A DNA stretch of 64,000 nt. Origin: Fasciola hepatica (Eukaryota; Platyhelminthes; Trematoda; Plagiorchiida; Fasciolidae). A program made the translations under genes and the position numbers. Below, one piece after another: positions 1-10,844 of this stretch (positions are counted from its first letter, which is position 1; each line of letters starts with the position of its first letter). The notes beneath the pieces are model-generated. The model ran no database searches. It was not told the DNA's origin and saw only the letters and a program-made list of their open reading frames with translations. The stretch is from the NCBI GenBank assembly GCA_948099385.1, contig CANUEZ040000069.1, positions 1,197,501 through 1,261,500 of the forward strand. Reading direction: 5' to 3'.

Positions 1-189
1 TCTTGATACTGATATACATATAAAACATGCGCATGGTTTCTGTACACAGTACACAAGGGATATTCATTCGTTGATGCATGTTAGAATGAACATGTGACAG
101 AACATAAACAAGTTGTGATGGACCGAAGAGCTGTTTTCATTTTTTTTGTGTAATGTAACACACTTTCACCTACGCGTTTATTGTTCCAG

Positions 190-586
190 CTAATACCTCC
201 GAAATCATCTGCAATAAGCCGGATCTTAATAACGAGGAAGTGGTGAACATTCCGGGAGATGGAGACGAATTCCCAGAAACATTTACCTGTCTATACGAAT
301 TCGGCTCAACTGACGGTGAAACATCGAAGTTGGAAATTCCACTGTTGGATGTGAGTTAGTTAATTGCCGGATTGAGCTAGACTAACTTTTGTTACCCTAT
401 AGATTAGCTGTGATACAGGTTACGTCAAATTTGGCTTTGACGAACAAAACTTGGAAGACAGTGAGAAGAAATTTTGCGACGGGGACAGACCAGAAACTTT
501 CTCTTACAATGGTGCATCGGTCTACATGAAGGTGTTGTTGATGAAAAAGTCACCGGGAAACAAGATGTCATATCACTTTACGAAAG
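190..586 (+). other. CUB-like module 1 (exons 190-350 and 403-586)
   Basis: First complete module in view. The acceptor is TTGTTCCAG at 181-189. All four cysteines are present (EIIC, FTC, ISC, KFC). The usual Phe-Cys-Gly motif reads Phe-Cys-Asp, and the Arg-Tyr-x-Glu-Ile strand is replaced by GYVKFGF, so this is one of the more divergent copies. The intron inside it is only 52 bp, the shortest in the gene. Confidence 0.8.
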
Positions 587-3500
587 GTGAGTTGAAATTC
601 AACTACTGGTTATAGTGGAGAATGTTAGTAGTAAGAAAATGGAATGTTTTAAAATGGTTTAGGCAACTGTGTTACGAAACAGCTATAAGAGAAAATATAT
701 CGAAAGTGATCGAGTGTGTTGCATATTCAGCTTACTTGGTCTTTCATTATTCATTTCATACCCAGGCTTCTCTATTAGTCGAATCCTGAAAGCAGGCATA
801 AGTACTTTTGATGTAAGTAATGTGTTGTTATACCCGGATGACAGAGAAAGTTTCCTCAGATGCACCCGACTAGTTTCGCGGTTGTTGGTACTAGTTAGGT
901 GTGCGAACCTCGTACACTCCTGTCCAGTCACCCCTGTATATAGGCACTCCGCAGCAAGTTTATCGTCCTAATCTCATTTGTATGGTTAAGCACATGTCAA
1001 ACGAGGAGTCCATTTTTGAAATCACAAGGTGATTTTCTGAAAGCTGTTCCATCGGGTAACAAGACTTGCTTTCAGGACGAGGACACATGATCCCAAGTAC
1101 TGTAGAGAAGAATTCCGTTGTTTTCTTCATATTTATAATTACTTAATCAATTTAGGTACAAATGTCACCGTGCTACGTATGTTGTTCAGCAATCCACCAC
1201 CACTGAATCCGCTTCTGAACAACCTTTAAGTAAACATCTACTATAATAAAATGTGTTCGTTTTATAAAACTTCGTGCTTCTATACCTTTACACCCTTCAA
1301 ATAAATGAAGTGGCATCCATGGAGAACTTCCTGTGCCAGGCCAAAGGTGAATTTGGCACAATTGAAAAGATACCCTCTGAGGATCACATTTTGCCCGATG
1401 ACTTCGAATGCAAATACACATTCCGAGGGACGAATGAAGAACATATCAAACTGGAAATCAAGAAATTTTACGTAAGAAAGTTTCACCACGAAAGCTTGAT
1501 TTTATATAATCGGCACCTAACTAATCGTCTGATACTTGCATTACCTATACACTTTCAGATTGAAGAAAGCCCGAATTGTGCCGAACGTTATGTAGAAATA
1601 GGTGTTTTAGTTGATGGGAAAGCCACTCCTGGAAGAAGGTTTTGCGGATCCGTGATCCCTAATGAAATCGTGATCCCAAGTCAAAATGCATACATGAAGG
1701 TATGGCTTGGATCTCGGAGAGCTGGTGAAGTTATTCAGTACACAGCCACTGAAGGTAAGAGTCATTCATAGTATAAATTCACCATCTGAAACATTTTACA
1801 TTTCTACTTCACAAACGAAAATGGCAGACCTTGACCAGAAGCTGGAGTGAATATAAATAGAAGTAGGCGAGTAGATGAAGCATAGGTTTTCTTAAAGCCT
1901 AATCAATCGGAAAAGAAATAATGGAACTGATCTCTGATCACTTGGTCTTGGTAGCAGCCGCAAGATCCATCGAACGCTTCAGTTATAATATTGCTCCTGT
2001 TGGGAAAATGTGAAACCTCACCGGTAGGCGCAAAAACCGATGCTTCTATCACGACTAACAGAGTGACCCACAGACGGAAATGAAAATAAGGAATAATTTG
2101 AGAGTCGATGAGTTTTCTATTCCAAGGATTTCTGATCCCTACACCCTCTGTGACTGAGTGGTCGGGGGTTTGAGTCTCCGTCATCACCCCTTACTTTGAC
2201 GGTAGACAGGACTCCACTGCAGTCCGGATAGTAACCACAGCTGACTCACTGGTTACTTATACGGTTCTCCACACCAAGTCTCGAGGTCTGATTTCCAGTC
2301 ATTCCTAACAAAGCAACGAAACTCTGATGCTGAGGGATATTTACCCGATCCACTGCACTCATGAGCAAGCACGTAATGAAAAATTTGGGTGGATAATTTC
2401 CCAATGTATCTGCCAAAGGTTGTTAGATTAGTAACAAACAAATCTAGCCCCGAATGAATTAGAAATCCAAACAACACTTTTGTCCGAACTCTCTCAGTTG
2501 ATGACATGAGTTAACTCGTCACTGCAAAAGTTCTATCACCTGTTATTGACCCAGACTTATTTTTAAAATGAGACTTTTGTAATGTGCTTCTGAAGAAATC
2601 TGCCAACCTTATAGTGACTGCAATCACGGAATATGGACCTACTAAAAATGTCCGAGAAGGTACACTGCAGGAAATATCTATTCCTGGACTTTCCAAGTTC
2701 ATCCCGAACGACTTTGTATACTACTCAAAATGGATAGCAGCACACGGAAAACAAATCAAACTAACTTTCAGCGAATTCAACGTGAGCCATTTCATTATTT
2801 GTCATTGGTAGTTACCACTCAGTGAAAAAAATTGCGATTTGCGAAGTTTGGAAATAACACCGATATACTTCCTCCATTTTGACCCATTGGCCGTATAAAA
2901 GGTTGTAGATAGTGTGAAATGCGTGGAAAGATACGTGGAAATCGGTATGGGAGATGGGACTTCAGCAGAACCTGGAAGGAAATTTTGTGGTCCCAACAAA
3001 CCGCAGTATGCCGTATATGGGAAGGAATTGTACGTCAAAATAAAGTTGGGGGAGCAACGTGTGGCGGAAAATATCATATTCAAAACTGAGGAGGGTAAAT
3101 TATTTCGAGCATGCTGCATCTTTATTTTGTTCCAATAATTTTGAGCTCAACATTTACGCTAATCATAATATCCGATGATTTTTAATTAAAATTGGTGACC
3201 GTGCCAGTAACTTTTTTATGATCTGTTTGTGCCCTTCACCGCCTCCATTGACCTTAGCTCGAAAATTCTTTCCACTCACATTTTCATTCGAATTCTCACT
3301 AATATTTGCCCAATGCAGTCCCATCAGTGACAGAAATCGTTTGTCCAACAGAAGATTTGGCTGCTAATGGAGATACGGTGGAGTTACTCGGAGATAGTAA
3401 ACGGTTTGCATCTGCAGTCCAATGTACTTACGTAGTTACTGCTGCTATGGGGAAACATATCAGACTGGAATTTTCTCATTTTGACGTATGAATGTGTGAT

Positions 3501-4408
3501 CATTTGGGATGTGTAGTTCTTTACTTGTTCTCCTTTTGTTCATATCGCCGACTAACCCCTTGTGCCCATTTTCCTTCGTTGCAGATCGAAGACAACGTGG
3601 GTTGTATAGATCGATATTTGGAAATTGGTGTTGGGGTGGGTAAATCACAAAAAGGAGGGAGAAAATACTGTGGTTCTCAGCAGCCAAAAGTCATCATTTA
3701 TCCGGCGAGAAAAATTTATCTCAAAGTGAATCTTCAGTCACCTCGGGCATCAGAGAAAATTTCCTTCATCGCAAACGAGGGTGAGCGCGTTAAACTATGA
3801 GAATAAATTCAGCAAGAGTTCTTCCATTCAAATCACCAAGAATCGAACTGTGTTCCTTAAAATTTACTATTTTGAGTTTGGGTTCCTGCGGCAGATTGTA
3901 TGTTGCACATGACAATTCAACAACCTTCATGTTTTGAAGTCGTCCTGGATTGCTTTTTGAAGCGAGGAATTTTGACGGCCATTTGGAAAACATAGTATTT
4001 ACTAGTTGTCTTATTCTTCTGCTAACTTCCGATCCGGTGATCTGATCATCAACTTATAAAGAATGTTTACTTTCCAGGCAAATCTTTTTCTTTGCCAACC
4101 CTCCTTTTTTCTTATATAAAATAAGTCATTTCGATTCAGTAATAGGGAACTTGAAGACCATTTTTATTTGTGAACCAATAGGGAATGTAGTACCACAGAA
4201 TCAATCTCGTCTTCTTTCTAGTCGGTCCGCTGAATGCTCTCCAAATTGCAAAGGACGAAAACATACCAATAGGAACTCTAAAACAATTACCGGGCGATGC
4301 CTTTTACTTTCCATCAACTAACGCAAGTAGCTACGTTGTACAGGTTGCGGACGGTAAAAATATTCGCTTGAAATTTTTCGAGTTTGACGTACGTTAACAT
4401 TATGGACC

Positions 4409-4461
<53 letters not shown>

Positions 4462-7400
4462 TTTCCTATACTTCAGATTTCTCTTCAGATCATTTTCCGT
4501 CTTTTTTTTCTCATGACAGCTCGAAAAGAGCCCCGACTGCGGGAAAAGTTCTCTGGAACTCCAGTATGGCGATACAAGAAGTGAGACCAATACGAGAACA
4601 TTTTGTGGATCAAAGCTTCCAAATCCGATCATGATTCCTGCGAACAAAGTTTACATTCATCTGAAATTTGGCGCTGCCGATCGAGTCCAATTTGTTGCTT
4701 CCGAAAGTACGACACTTTGCTTCCCCGGCGGGATATCTAAATGTGGAACGAAATAGATTATAACATCCATTGCGGTGTACAGTTATCAAGCTAATGCGAT
4801 TCTCTGTAGTTCCAAATCAATCTTGATTCATAGACTGTCTTTCTAAAGTGCATTTCGTTTAGGTTTGAAACTGCATCGATATTTGTGGAAACTTATTTGT
4901 CTAGTAAATGGAACACTCCTATACAACACAACATTTATTTTTTATTTCATTCTGTGGAAATTATCGTGAGCATAAAATGTGCCACAAAGGTACATTTTCA
5001 CCGTGTATGTTTCTATGCTGAACTACCCACTGATTTCCACTGTAGTTCCAGTGCCAACATCTCAGGATTGCCTATCGGTACATGATCTAGCGACAAAGAG
5101 GCTTAATATACACTTGAACAAACTAACCCCTGAGAAAGAACTCTCATGCAAACACGAATTCAGGGCCAGATCAGGGAAACATATCAAATTGACTTTTCAC
5201 ACGTTCAACGTACGTTTTCTCATCGCTTAGCTTTCTAACACATATGGGTAATTTCAAATCCACTTCACGCGGAGTGTCTATAAACAATTCCATGCGCTAT
5301 TCTCTTGAATACTGATTCCTCTATACAGCTTATTAATGACGGATGTGTGAGAAACGTTGAACTGATTTCCGAAATACAGGGGACACTATCACCCGTTAGA
5401 AAATTCTGTGGACACATGGAACCAAAGGAAGAGATATATCCATTTGAAAAAGGTTCCATGCAATTAAATTTGAATCCCATGAAAATTGGTGAGACCATTC
5501 GAATCACAATTTCAGAAGGTGAGTATGGAGTATGGGATCTTGCAAATAATGATTCTGTCAAGAAGCCCACATAGAAATACAATGGCGTGATAAAAGAGGA
5601 ATGTGTAACAGTTACGATTTTGAATCACAATTCTGATTCCCTTATTCATCGTTAATTTGTACAATGGTTTTTATCTTCATGACCACCTTCACACGTGACT
5701 TTTCAAGACATTTCCCGTGATATTTCCGACGAAGTTGTTACACGTGTGCGACCTTCTGAGTTAAGTGTAGTGCTCATGAAAATAATTTGCTGATTTATAA
5801 TAATACCATTTGAGTTCGATCAGTATGATGGCTCCTTACATGTTGTCAAATCATGTTTCAGTTGAGCAAGCGGCAACATTTGTGTGTGTATCCAATATTG
5901 AAATGGAGAAGATGGTGCAAATTCCTGGACCTCAAGAATACCTAACAAAGGATTTTACCTGCACATATCAGATCTCGGTGGCCATGGATAAAAAAATCAG
6001 AATAACATTCGCCGAATTTGATGTAAGAACTTCAGAAATCAGTACCTCCAGTTCAACAAGCCTAATTCTCTGAGCGTTACCTTGTTTAGTTCAGATTGCT
6101 GAGTAACATATTTGCACCCTCAAAAATCTGTATCAGGTAATAGGAAACATGGACTTCTCAACAGGTTGTGTGAGATTTACAAACGATGCCAGCGAGGAAG
6201 TATTTCGGAAATTCTGTGGCAAAATGGTACCGAAAGAGGTAATTATCCCGACCAATTCATTCAACATTGAAGTAAAATTTCCCGGAGAATATCCAGCATC
6301 AAGGCTTTCTTTCGTTGCGTCAGAAGGTACGTGAGGCAGAATTCCGTACATCATGAATTTTTCATCACTTTTTTCAACCAGTTTCACTGATTCTTCCATG
6401 TTCAACACATTAGGAACGGCTTCCCCTGCTAAAGAGTAGAGGACCAATTGATAAGAGTGATTAACCGACTTGGAATCCTTTTTTGTTAAGTGACTGCAAT
6501 AGACAGACGCTCTTCCCGTGATGTTGCCCATGTAGTTTTTCACAGTCGCCGTCGTTTACAATAATCAAATAGTTGTGTTGTAAACATCTTGCCACATATG
6601 GAAATGTTAGTGACTCATTTTTCATAATGTCCATTTTGTTCTCAGTTAACTTGATTGAAGAGAGCTGCCCCGTTTCTCCTTTGAATGCAAACGGACTTCT
6701 GGCTAATATACCGAGTAAAGGCAAATACCTTCCAAGGGATTTCCAATGTACATACGTAATCGGAAGCGATGGTGGACTTCACATCAAAATGGAGTTTCAA
6801 ACAATTGATGTAAGCGTTTCCAGATTATTCCCAACCGATTGTGAGCATTCAAAGTGTATTTTCTCAGCACATGTTCAGTGCGACCACAATCTCGAAATAC
6901 GAATTTTCATTGCAGATTAAAGATTTGGACAATTGCGCGACCAGATACATTAGAATTGAGGACAATGGTACCAAACACTGTGGCAATGTTGTTCCGCTGG
7001 AAATGCTTCCTAAGAAGTCGAAAATTTCAATGAGTGTGGAGCTCCCTGGACTCCCATGGGCGGATGCGATTTCATTCGTCGCTTCGGAAAGTATGTCTGT
7101 CATAGAGCAATAAACAATACCACGAAGCTCGCAATAATTTTTCAAACAATAACTTGCAATGTATTCTATAAACCGTCGTGAATGAATCGGAATGACTTCA
7201 TTATTTTTCACACCAGTCACGTCAAAGCAACTTGCAAGTTGTGAGGGGAAACAAGGCGTTCCACTGAATACTTCTTTCAGCAAACCTGGGGATTCTTTCA
7301 TCTTTTCGGACTTCTTCGAATGCATCTACGAAATAACAGCATCAAACCCGAATAATCGTATAAAATTGGATTTCACACGATTCGAAGTAAGTAAAAATGT

Positions 7401-9038
7401 AGAGTCCATGGGCCTTTTCTCTCTCCAAAATGAAAAATTTCTCATGTAAAAGAAAATAATTTTCATATCGTAGATCGAATGCGACGGAAGATATGTTCAA
7501 CTCGGTACAACGGAAAGCGATTTGACGACTGCAAACAATCAGTTTTGTGGTTCGAATAGGCCACAGACTGTTACGTTTAACGAATCGAAAGTTTATGTAA
7601 AAGTGAAACTAGGTGATCAACGAGATTATGAGGGATTTGCCTTCACAGCAACTGAAGGTGAGTGATTGGGCTACGATGCCCATTCGGTGTTGTGTACGGC
7701 AAGTGGTCAGTGGTAAACTGTGACAATTAACCCCAAATCTACAACCAGTAAACACTATTGCACACATCAGTCCCATTCAATCTTTTATAATCATTTTTTT
7801 TGATTTATTGGTACATCTTGTTTGGCTGACTGCACCGTGGACTCCACTCTCCGTGCATAAACCTCAGGTCATCCAACCAACTCTGCACTCGGAAGTACCA
7901 AACTCGAATTTTGTTCTTGTTAGACCTCATCAGTGATGCATATTCTCTGCCGCCCAAGATCTGCGTCACTGGTGAGGTCTAACAAGAGCGAAACTCGTGT
8001 CTGGTGCTCTCGAGTGCAGAGTGGGTAGGATGACCTGAGGTTTGTGCGTGATAGGTGAGTTCCGACGGACATTTCGTCAAACAAAGATTCACCGATCCCA
8101 CTCACTACTCGCAAGCAGTTGTGTAATATGTGTATTTTGTTTTTCATTCTCTCTCGACTTTTTAGTAAAAATCGATACCGATCTGCCGTTCCCATGTGTG
8201 AAGAAAGTTTATATTGCGACGAAGGATATACATGAGTTGAAGGTTCCAGCGGAAGGACAATACTTGCCTCCGAACTTCGAGTGCAGTTACACAATTGATG
8301 CCCCTAAAGGCCAAAATGTGGAAATAGAATTCGTCAAATTCAGGGTAAACAACGAAGTAGCATGTGCGACGAAAACCTCTGAAATGAAAATAACTCATGT
8401 TTATTAAGCACCATTCAAATATTGTTTCTTCTTGTTTCAGATCGGCGAGGTTGACCACTGTGGGGAGAACACGTTGCTTGTTGGAAAAGAACCGGTAGAA
8501 GGACTGTCGGCACATCTGTGTGGGCCAACTCTTCCAACACATTTCCCTAACAAGCAACCATCAATACTTCTTAAGATAAAGGGCAAATCTCTCGAAAGGG
8601 ATGATGGATTCGTGCTGAAATACAAATCTAGTAAGTTGTCTCTGGTGTTCGGTTCCGTCAGTCTCGTGTACAAGCAGATACAAAGCGCACAATAAACTAT
8701 GCTACACGAACCATCGATCCGTATATCTCACATGCCTTCACGCGTGCGGACGCCCAGGAAAACACGCGTGCGCACGTGTTGACGATATACGTGCTTCAGC
8801 TTGAGCTGTGTTCACCAATAAGATCTCGTTTCGTACCAAAATATCTTGCTTTGCCTGGTCGGTACGTGCAATTATATGTGAATTTGAGAAAGTAACTGGC
8901 CAAGAACATCTTCCTTTCCTCGGGATAAAACAGTCTCTTCGAATCTCTTTTTTTATCCAACTTGCAGATGTTACAAAGTCGCACTGGACAATTATTTGCC
9001 TGCTAGTTGCACTTGCTCTGAGTTGGGTCACTACATAA
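190..9038 (+). CDS. Tandem CUB-like module protein, 3' part (21 exons in window)
   Basis: Coding exons: 190-350, 403-586, 1311-1471, 1559-1754, 2615-2781, 2902-3094, 3319-3485, 3585-3780, 4222-4388, 4520-4706, 5046-5209, 5329-5518, 5862-6022, 6137-6326, 6646-6809, 6916-7090, 7217-7386, 7474-7657, 8166-8344, 8441-8630, 8968-9038. All boundaries are AG/GT, phases alternate 1,0,1,0 throughout, and the joined frame is open for 1204 residues to a TAA. Ten repeats of about 115-123 residues share the CUB pattern: Cys, then Phe-x-Cys-x-Tyr, Lys-x-Ile-x-Leu-x-Phe-x-x-Phe-Asp at the exon junction, Cys-x-x-Arg-Tyr-x-Glu-Ile, Arg-Lys-Phe-Cys-Gly-x-x-x-Pro, and a closing Ser-Phe-x-Ala-x-Glu. CUB domains are extracellular beta-sandwiches used in protein-protein binding, so a secreted or surface role is inferred. 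The start codon and signal peptide lie upstream of the window. Introns inside modules are 52-131 bp; introns between modules are 126-860 bp. Ligand and exact function are unknown. Confidence 0.85.
1311..1754 (+). other. CUB-like module 2 (exons 1311-1471 and 1559-1754)
   Basis: Four cysteines (NFLC, FEC, PNC, RFC). It carries clean ERYVEIG and RRFCG motifs and is close to the family consensus. The start acceptor (ATGAAG before 1311) has a weak polypyrimidine tract but gives the same 161-nt exon length as modules 1 and 7 and the required phase 1. Confidence 0.82.
2615..3094 (+). other. CUB-like module 3, first cysteine pair missing (exons 2615-2781 and 2902-3094)
   Basis: The fold motifs are kept (GKQIKLTFSEFN, ERYVEIG, RKFCG), but the first-half exon contains no cysteine: Tyr stands in the C1 region (ITEY) and Tyr at C2 (FVYY). 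C3 (SVKC) and C4 (KFCG) remain. Acceptor 2902 was chosen over the nearby TAG ending at 2908 because only 2902 keeps phase 0. Confidence 0.8.
3319..3780 (+). other. CUB-like module 4 (exons 3319-3485 and 3585-3780)
   Basis: Full set of four cysteines (EIVC, VQC, VGC, KYC) with GKHIRLEFSHFD at the phase-0 junction and DRYLEIG and RKYCG motifs. This is the most canonical copy and a good reference for aligning the others. Confidence 0.85.
4222..4706 (+). other. CUB-like module 5, first cysteine pair missing (exons 4222-4388 and 4520-4706)
   Basis: The first exon again contains no cysteine (SSYVVQV where FxCxY is expected), while C3 (SPDC) and C4 (TFCG) are kept. GKNIRLKFFEFD closes the first exon. 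The 131-bp intron inside the module contains a (TA)n tract at 4414-4459, which ends about 60 bp before the acceptor at 4519. Confidence 0.8.
4414..4459. repeat. (TA)n microsatellite in module 5 intron
   Basis: About 23 uninterrupted TA units inside the 4389-4519 intron. Open frames here that read Ile-Tyr repeats are translations of the microsatellite. Confidence 0.95.
5046..5518 (+). other. CUB-like module 6 (exons 5046-5209 and 5329-5518)
   Basis: Four cysteines (QDC, LSC, DGC, KFCG). GKHIKLTFHTFN is at the junction and VRKFCG in the second exon. The Arg-Tyr-x-Glu-Ile strand is replaced by a shorter, divergent VRNVELI. Confidence 0.8.
5862..6326 (+). other. CUB-like module 7 (exons 5862-6022 and 6137-6326)
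   Basis: Four cysteines (FVC, FTC, TGC, KFCG). DKKIRITFAEFD ends the first exon and FRKFCGK follows in the second. The module ends with the family's Ser-Phe-Val-Ala-Ser-Glu signature before a GTACGT donor. Confidence 0.82.
6646..7090 (+). other. CUB-like module 8 (exons 6646-6809 and 6916-7090)
   Basis: Four cysteines (ESC, FQC, DNC, KHCG). ATRYIRIE matches the Arg-Tyr-x-Glu-Ile strand. The second exon is the shortest of the ten (175 nt) because the loop before the KHCG motif is reduced. Confidence 0.82.
7217..7657 (+). other. CUB-like module 9 (exons 7217-7386 and 7474-7657)
   Basis: Four cysteines (ASC, FEC, IEC, FCG). NRIKLDFTRFE ends the first exon; DGRYVQLG and NQFCGSNRP follow. C3 sits at the third residue of the second exon, earlier than in most modules. 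Confidence 0.82.
7853..8047. repeat. Foldback (MITE-like) element in intron 7658-8165
   Basis: Arms 7853-7940 and 7962-8047 are imperfect reverse complements around a loop of about 21 nt; for example AACCTCAGGTCATCC pairs with GGATGACCTGAGGTT. There is no coding capacity. It resembles a short non-autonomous DNA transposon, though no clear target duplication was found. Confidence 0.65.
8166..8630 (+). other. CUB-like module 10 (exons 8166-8344 and 8441-8630)
   Basis: Four cysteines (FPC, FEC, DHC, LCG). The first exon is the longest of its class (179 nt). The second exon has lost the Arg-Tyr-x-Glu-Ile strand and ends FVLKYKS rather than SFVASE, as might be expected of the last copy before the C-terminal tail. 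Confidence 0.8.
8968..9038 (+). other. Terminal exon with hydrophobic C-terminal tail
   Basis: After the CTTGCAG acceptor the frame gives a short Lys-Ser-His spacer, then WTIICLLVALALSWVTT and a TAA. The hydrophobic stretch runs to the stop with no basic cytosolic residues. That layout fits a GPI-attachment signal with a possible small-residue cleavage site upstream, or a C-terminal membrane segment. The polypeptide would then be held at the outer cell surface. Confidence 0.75.
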
Positions 9039-9165
9039 TTTGTACGTCCAAATATGTCCGACGTACATAAGCATATGCTGGTTGCTGAAAATAATTTATT
9101 TACACCGCCAAATTTTGCTGTATGAAAACTGATCAATTCCAAGTACTGTTAAGCTACATAATTTT

Positions 9166-9175
9166 AATAAATAAA
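9166..9175 (+). promoter_or_regulatory. Polyadenylation signals of the CUB-module gene
   Basis: Two overlapping AATAAA hexamers (9166-9171 and 9170-9175) lie about 130 nt after the TAA, in an AT-rich 3' UTR. This supports 9038 as the true end of the coding region. Confidence 0.6.
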
Positions 9176-9294
9176 CGAATGCGCAAAAATGGTTAGTGTT
9201 TTGTTCTTCGGTACGACAACCTGGTATATATGCGTCTTGCGAAAACACTAGAGATTTTGTTCATGTTTCTCTGGATGAAATAAGTTTACCAAGA

Positions 9295-9296
<2 letters not shown>

Positions 9297-9341
<45 letters not shown>
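9297..9341. repeat. (TA)n microsatellite
   Basis: About 22 TA units downstream of the CUB-module gene's poly(A) signal. Confidence 0.95.
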
Positions 9342-9342
<1 letters not shown>

Positions 9343-10041
9343 TGTCGGCTTTGGTCTTATCACCGTGACTCGTTGCGGTTGTTATACGAAGAACTTACCA
9401 GCTTTGCTATGATTCCCCTTGTTCCTTTGTCGGCACAACTTTCACGTGCAATGTTCGATAAGCACAGTGTGTATTACCATGCTTCCCTAACAGTGAAAAG
9501 AAACTTAAAACGGGATTGAAGTTTGAACTTTTAGGCAGTACTGACGAAAGTTGAAAAGTGACTGCTCCACGGCTTCGCTAGAGCAATGGTACGTAACGGA
9601 TGAACATATGTGCATATATGCAGTTCGTGTGATAATATCCTTATATGGGCAACGTTTCGTCAGCATTTAGCAGGTTGAACATGAATCGTACAAAGGAAAT
9701 TGATGGCTAAATCGTTTAAGGTACACATTTAAATTTGGTGGCAATTGCAAACATCTGACCAGCAATTTTGGATCTGCCCAAGAAATGAATCGATTCATGG
9801 TGCTTTATTCTGCTTCTCAGAAGCTTATGCTAATTCAATAAAGTGTCTCATCAGATAAGTGTAACATTTTTTTCAACCACACTGTAGAAACTATTCTGAA
9901 TCCTTGGTCTGTCGATTTAGCAGAAGCTCAGTCACACTAGCTTTACGCACGATATGGGTTGTACAGGGCTACGGGCATCAGAACAAATTCCGATTGAAAA
10001 ACTATGTTTATTAAAATTTCTTGTTTCTATAAAATGAATGA

Positions 10042-10061
10042 ATATATATATATATATATAA
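10042..10061. repeat. Short (TA)n microsatellite
   Basis: About 10 TA units in intergenic sequence. Confidence 0.9.
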
Positions 10062-10484
10062 TAGTCGCAAAAGATTTACTCAGCAAGAAGTCAGATGAAA
10101 CAGTAGCGCATCAATGTCGCAGTATGGATCCTAAATCAAGAAACTTTCTAGCTACCATTAAATGACTTCTTTAATCACGAAATAAGAAAATAAGCTATAG
10201 TAAGACGATTAAAAGGAATCACCAATATTAAAGAATACAGAGTTATTCCTGAAAAACGACAGAAGAGACAAATGTCAACTTCAACCAATGAACCTGGCCA
10301 AGGGTCCGTTTATACCCTATGTAATCGGTGGGTCATACGATGAAACGTTCAGCAGATTTCTCTTGCAATCAGAGAACGTGCAGCCATAAAACGTCAGAGT
10401 GAGTAATATATACATAGAGTTTACATGCAGTATACATCATAAATCGTAAATATGAACTGTGTGAGTGCATTAGAAATGGAGTAA

Positions 10485-10844
10485 TTAAGTTGCTGATGCT
10501 CGAGACCCATGATATTTGTGCGCGCTACTCACGAGTAGGCCAAATGAGAGTATTATGAGAACACAAATTACAAAATGTAATTTACAATCAACTCTCTTAT
10601 CACTTTTAATAAGCAGCTTCAGCTTAGCCGGATTTGTTTGTCCATTGCGCAATATTTCATTCTCTGGCACCACAGTTTCTAGATAGTTGCGTAAAAAAGT
10701 GCATATGTTCAAATGTAATAGCCGAATAATATCTATAAAAATGCGTGGTCCATAAGTTGTCAGAACTCTATCACTCTCCTCTTTAGAAAAAGAGTGGGGT
10801 GAGTTATTTTGAAGTGCCTTTTTCGTGTATGAATGTGCGAACAA
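10485..10844 (-). CDS. Unrecognised 119-codon open frame with C-terminal hydrophobic segment
   Basis: Open frame with mixed, protein-like composition and one hydrophobic segment near residues 91-108 (CVLIILSFGLLVSS), followed by a short basic tail. I do not recognise a family. It lies in sequence with no other coding signal, so it may be a chance frame, a single exon, or part of an unrecognised repeat. Confidence 0.15.
   Translation of the reverse strand: MFAHSYTKKALQNNSPHSFSKEESDRVLTTYGPRIFIDIIRLLHLNICTFLRNYLETVVPENEILRNGQTNPAKLKLLIKSDKRVDCKLHFVICVLIILSFGLLVSSAHKYHGSRASAT

Noticed and set aside
2151..2178. TGACTGAGTGG followed by GGGTTTGAGTCTCC, like tRNA A and B boxes
   Set aside because: The two boxes are only a few bases apart and no cloverleaf can be drawn, so neither a tRNA gene nor a classical SINE promoter is supported.
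4384..4647. Open frames with Ile-Tyr repeats on both strands (also near 9300 and 46700)
   Set aside because: They are translations of (TA)n microsatellites, not proteins.
683..8673. Minus-strand frames of 60-150 codons across the CUB-module gene
   Set aside because: They are antisense shadows of exons or chance frames; the plus-strand exons have coherent splice sites, phases and domain motifs.
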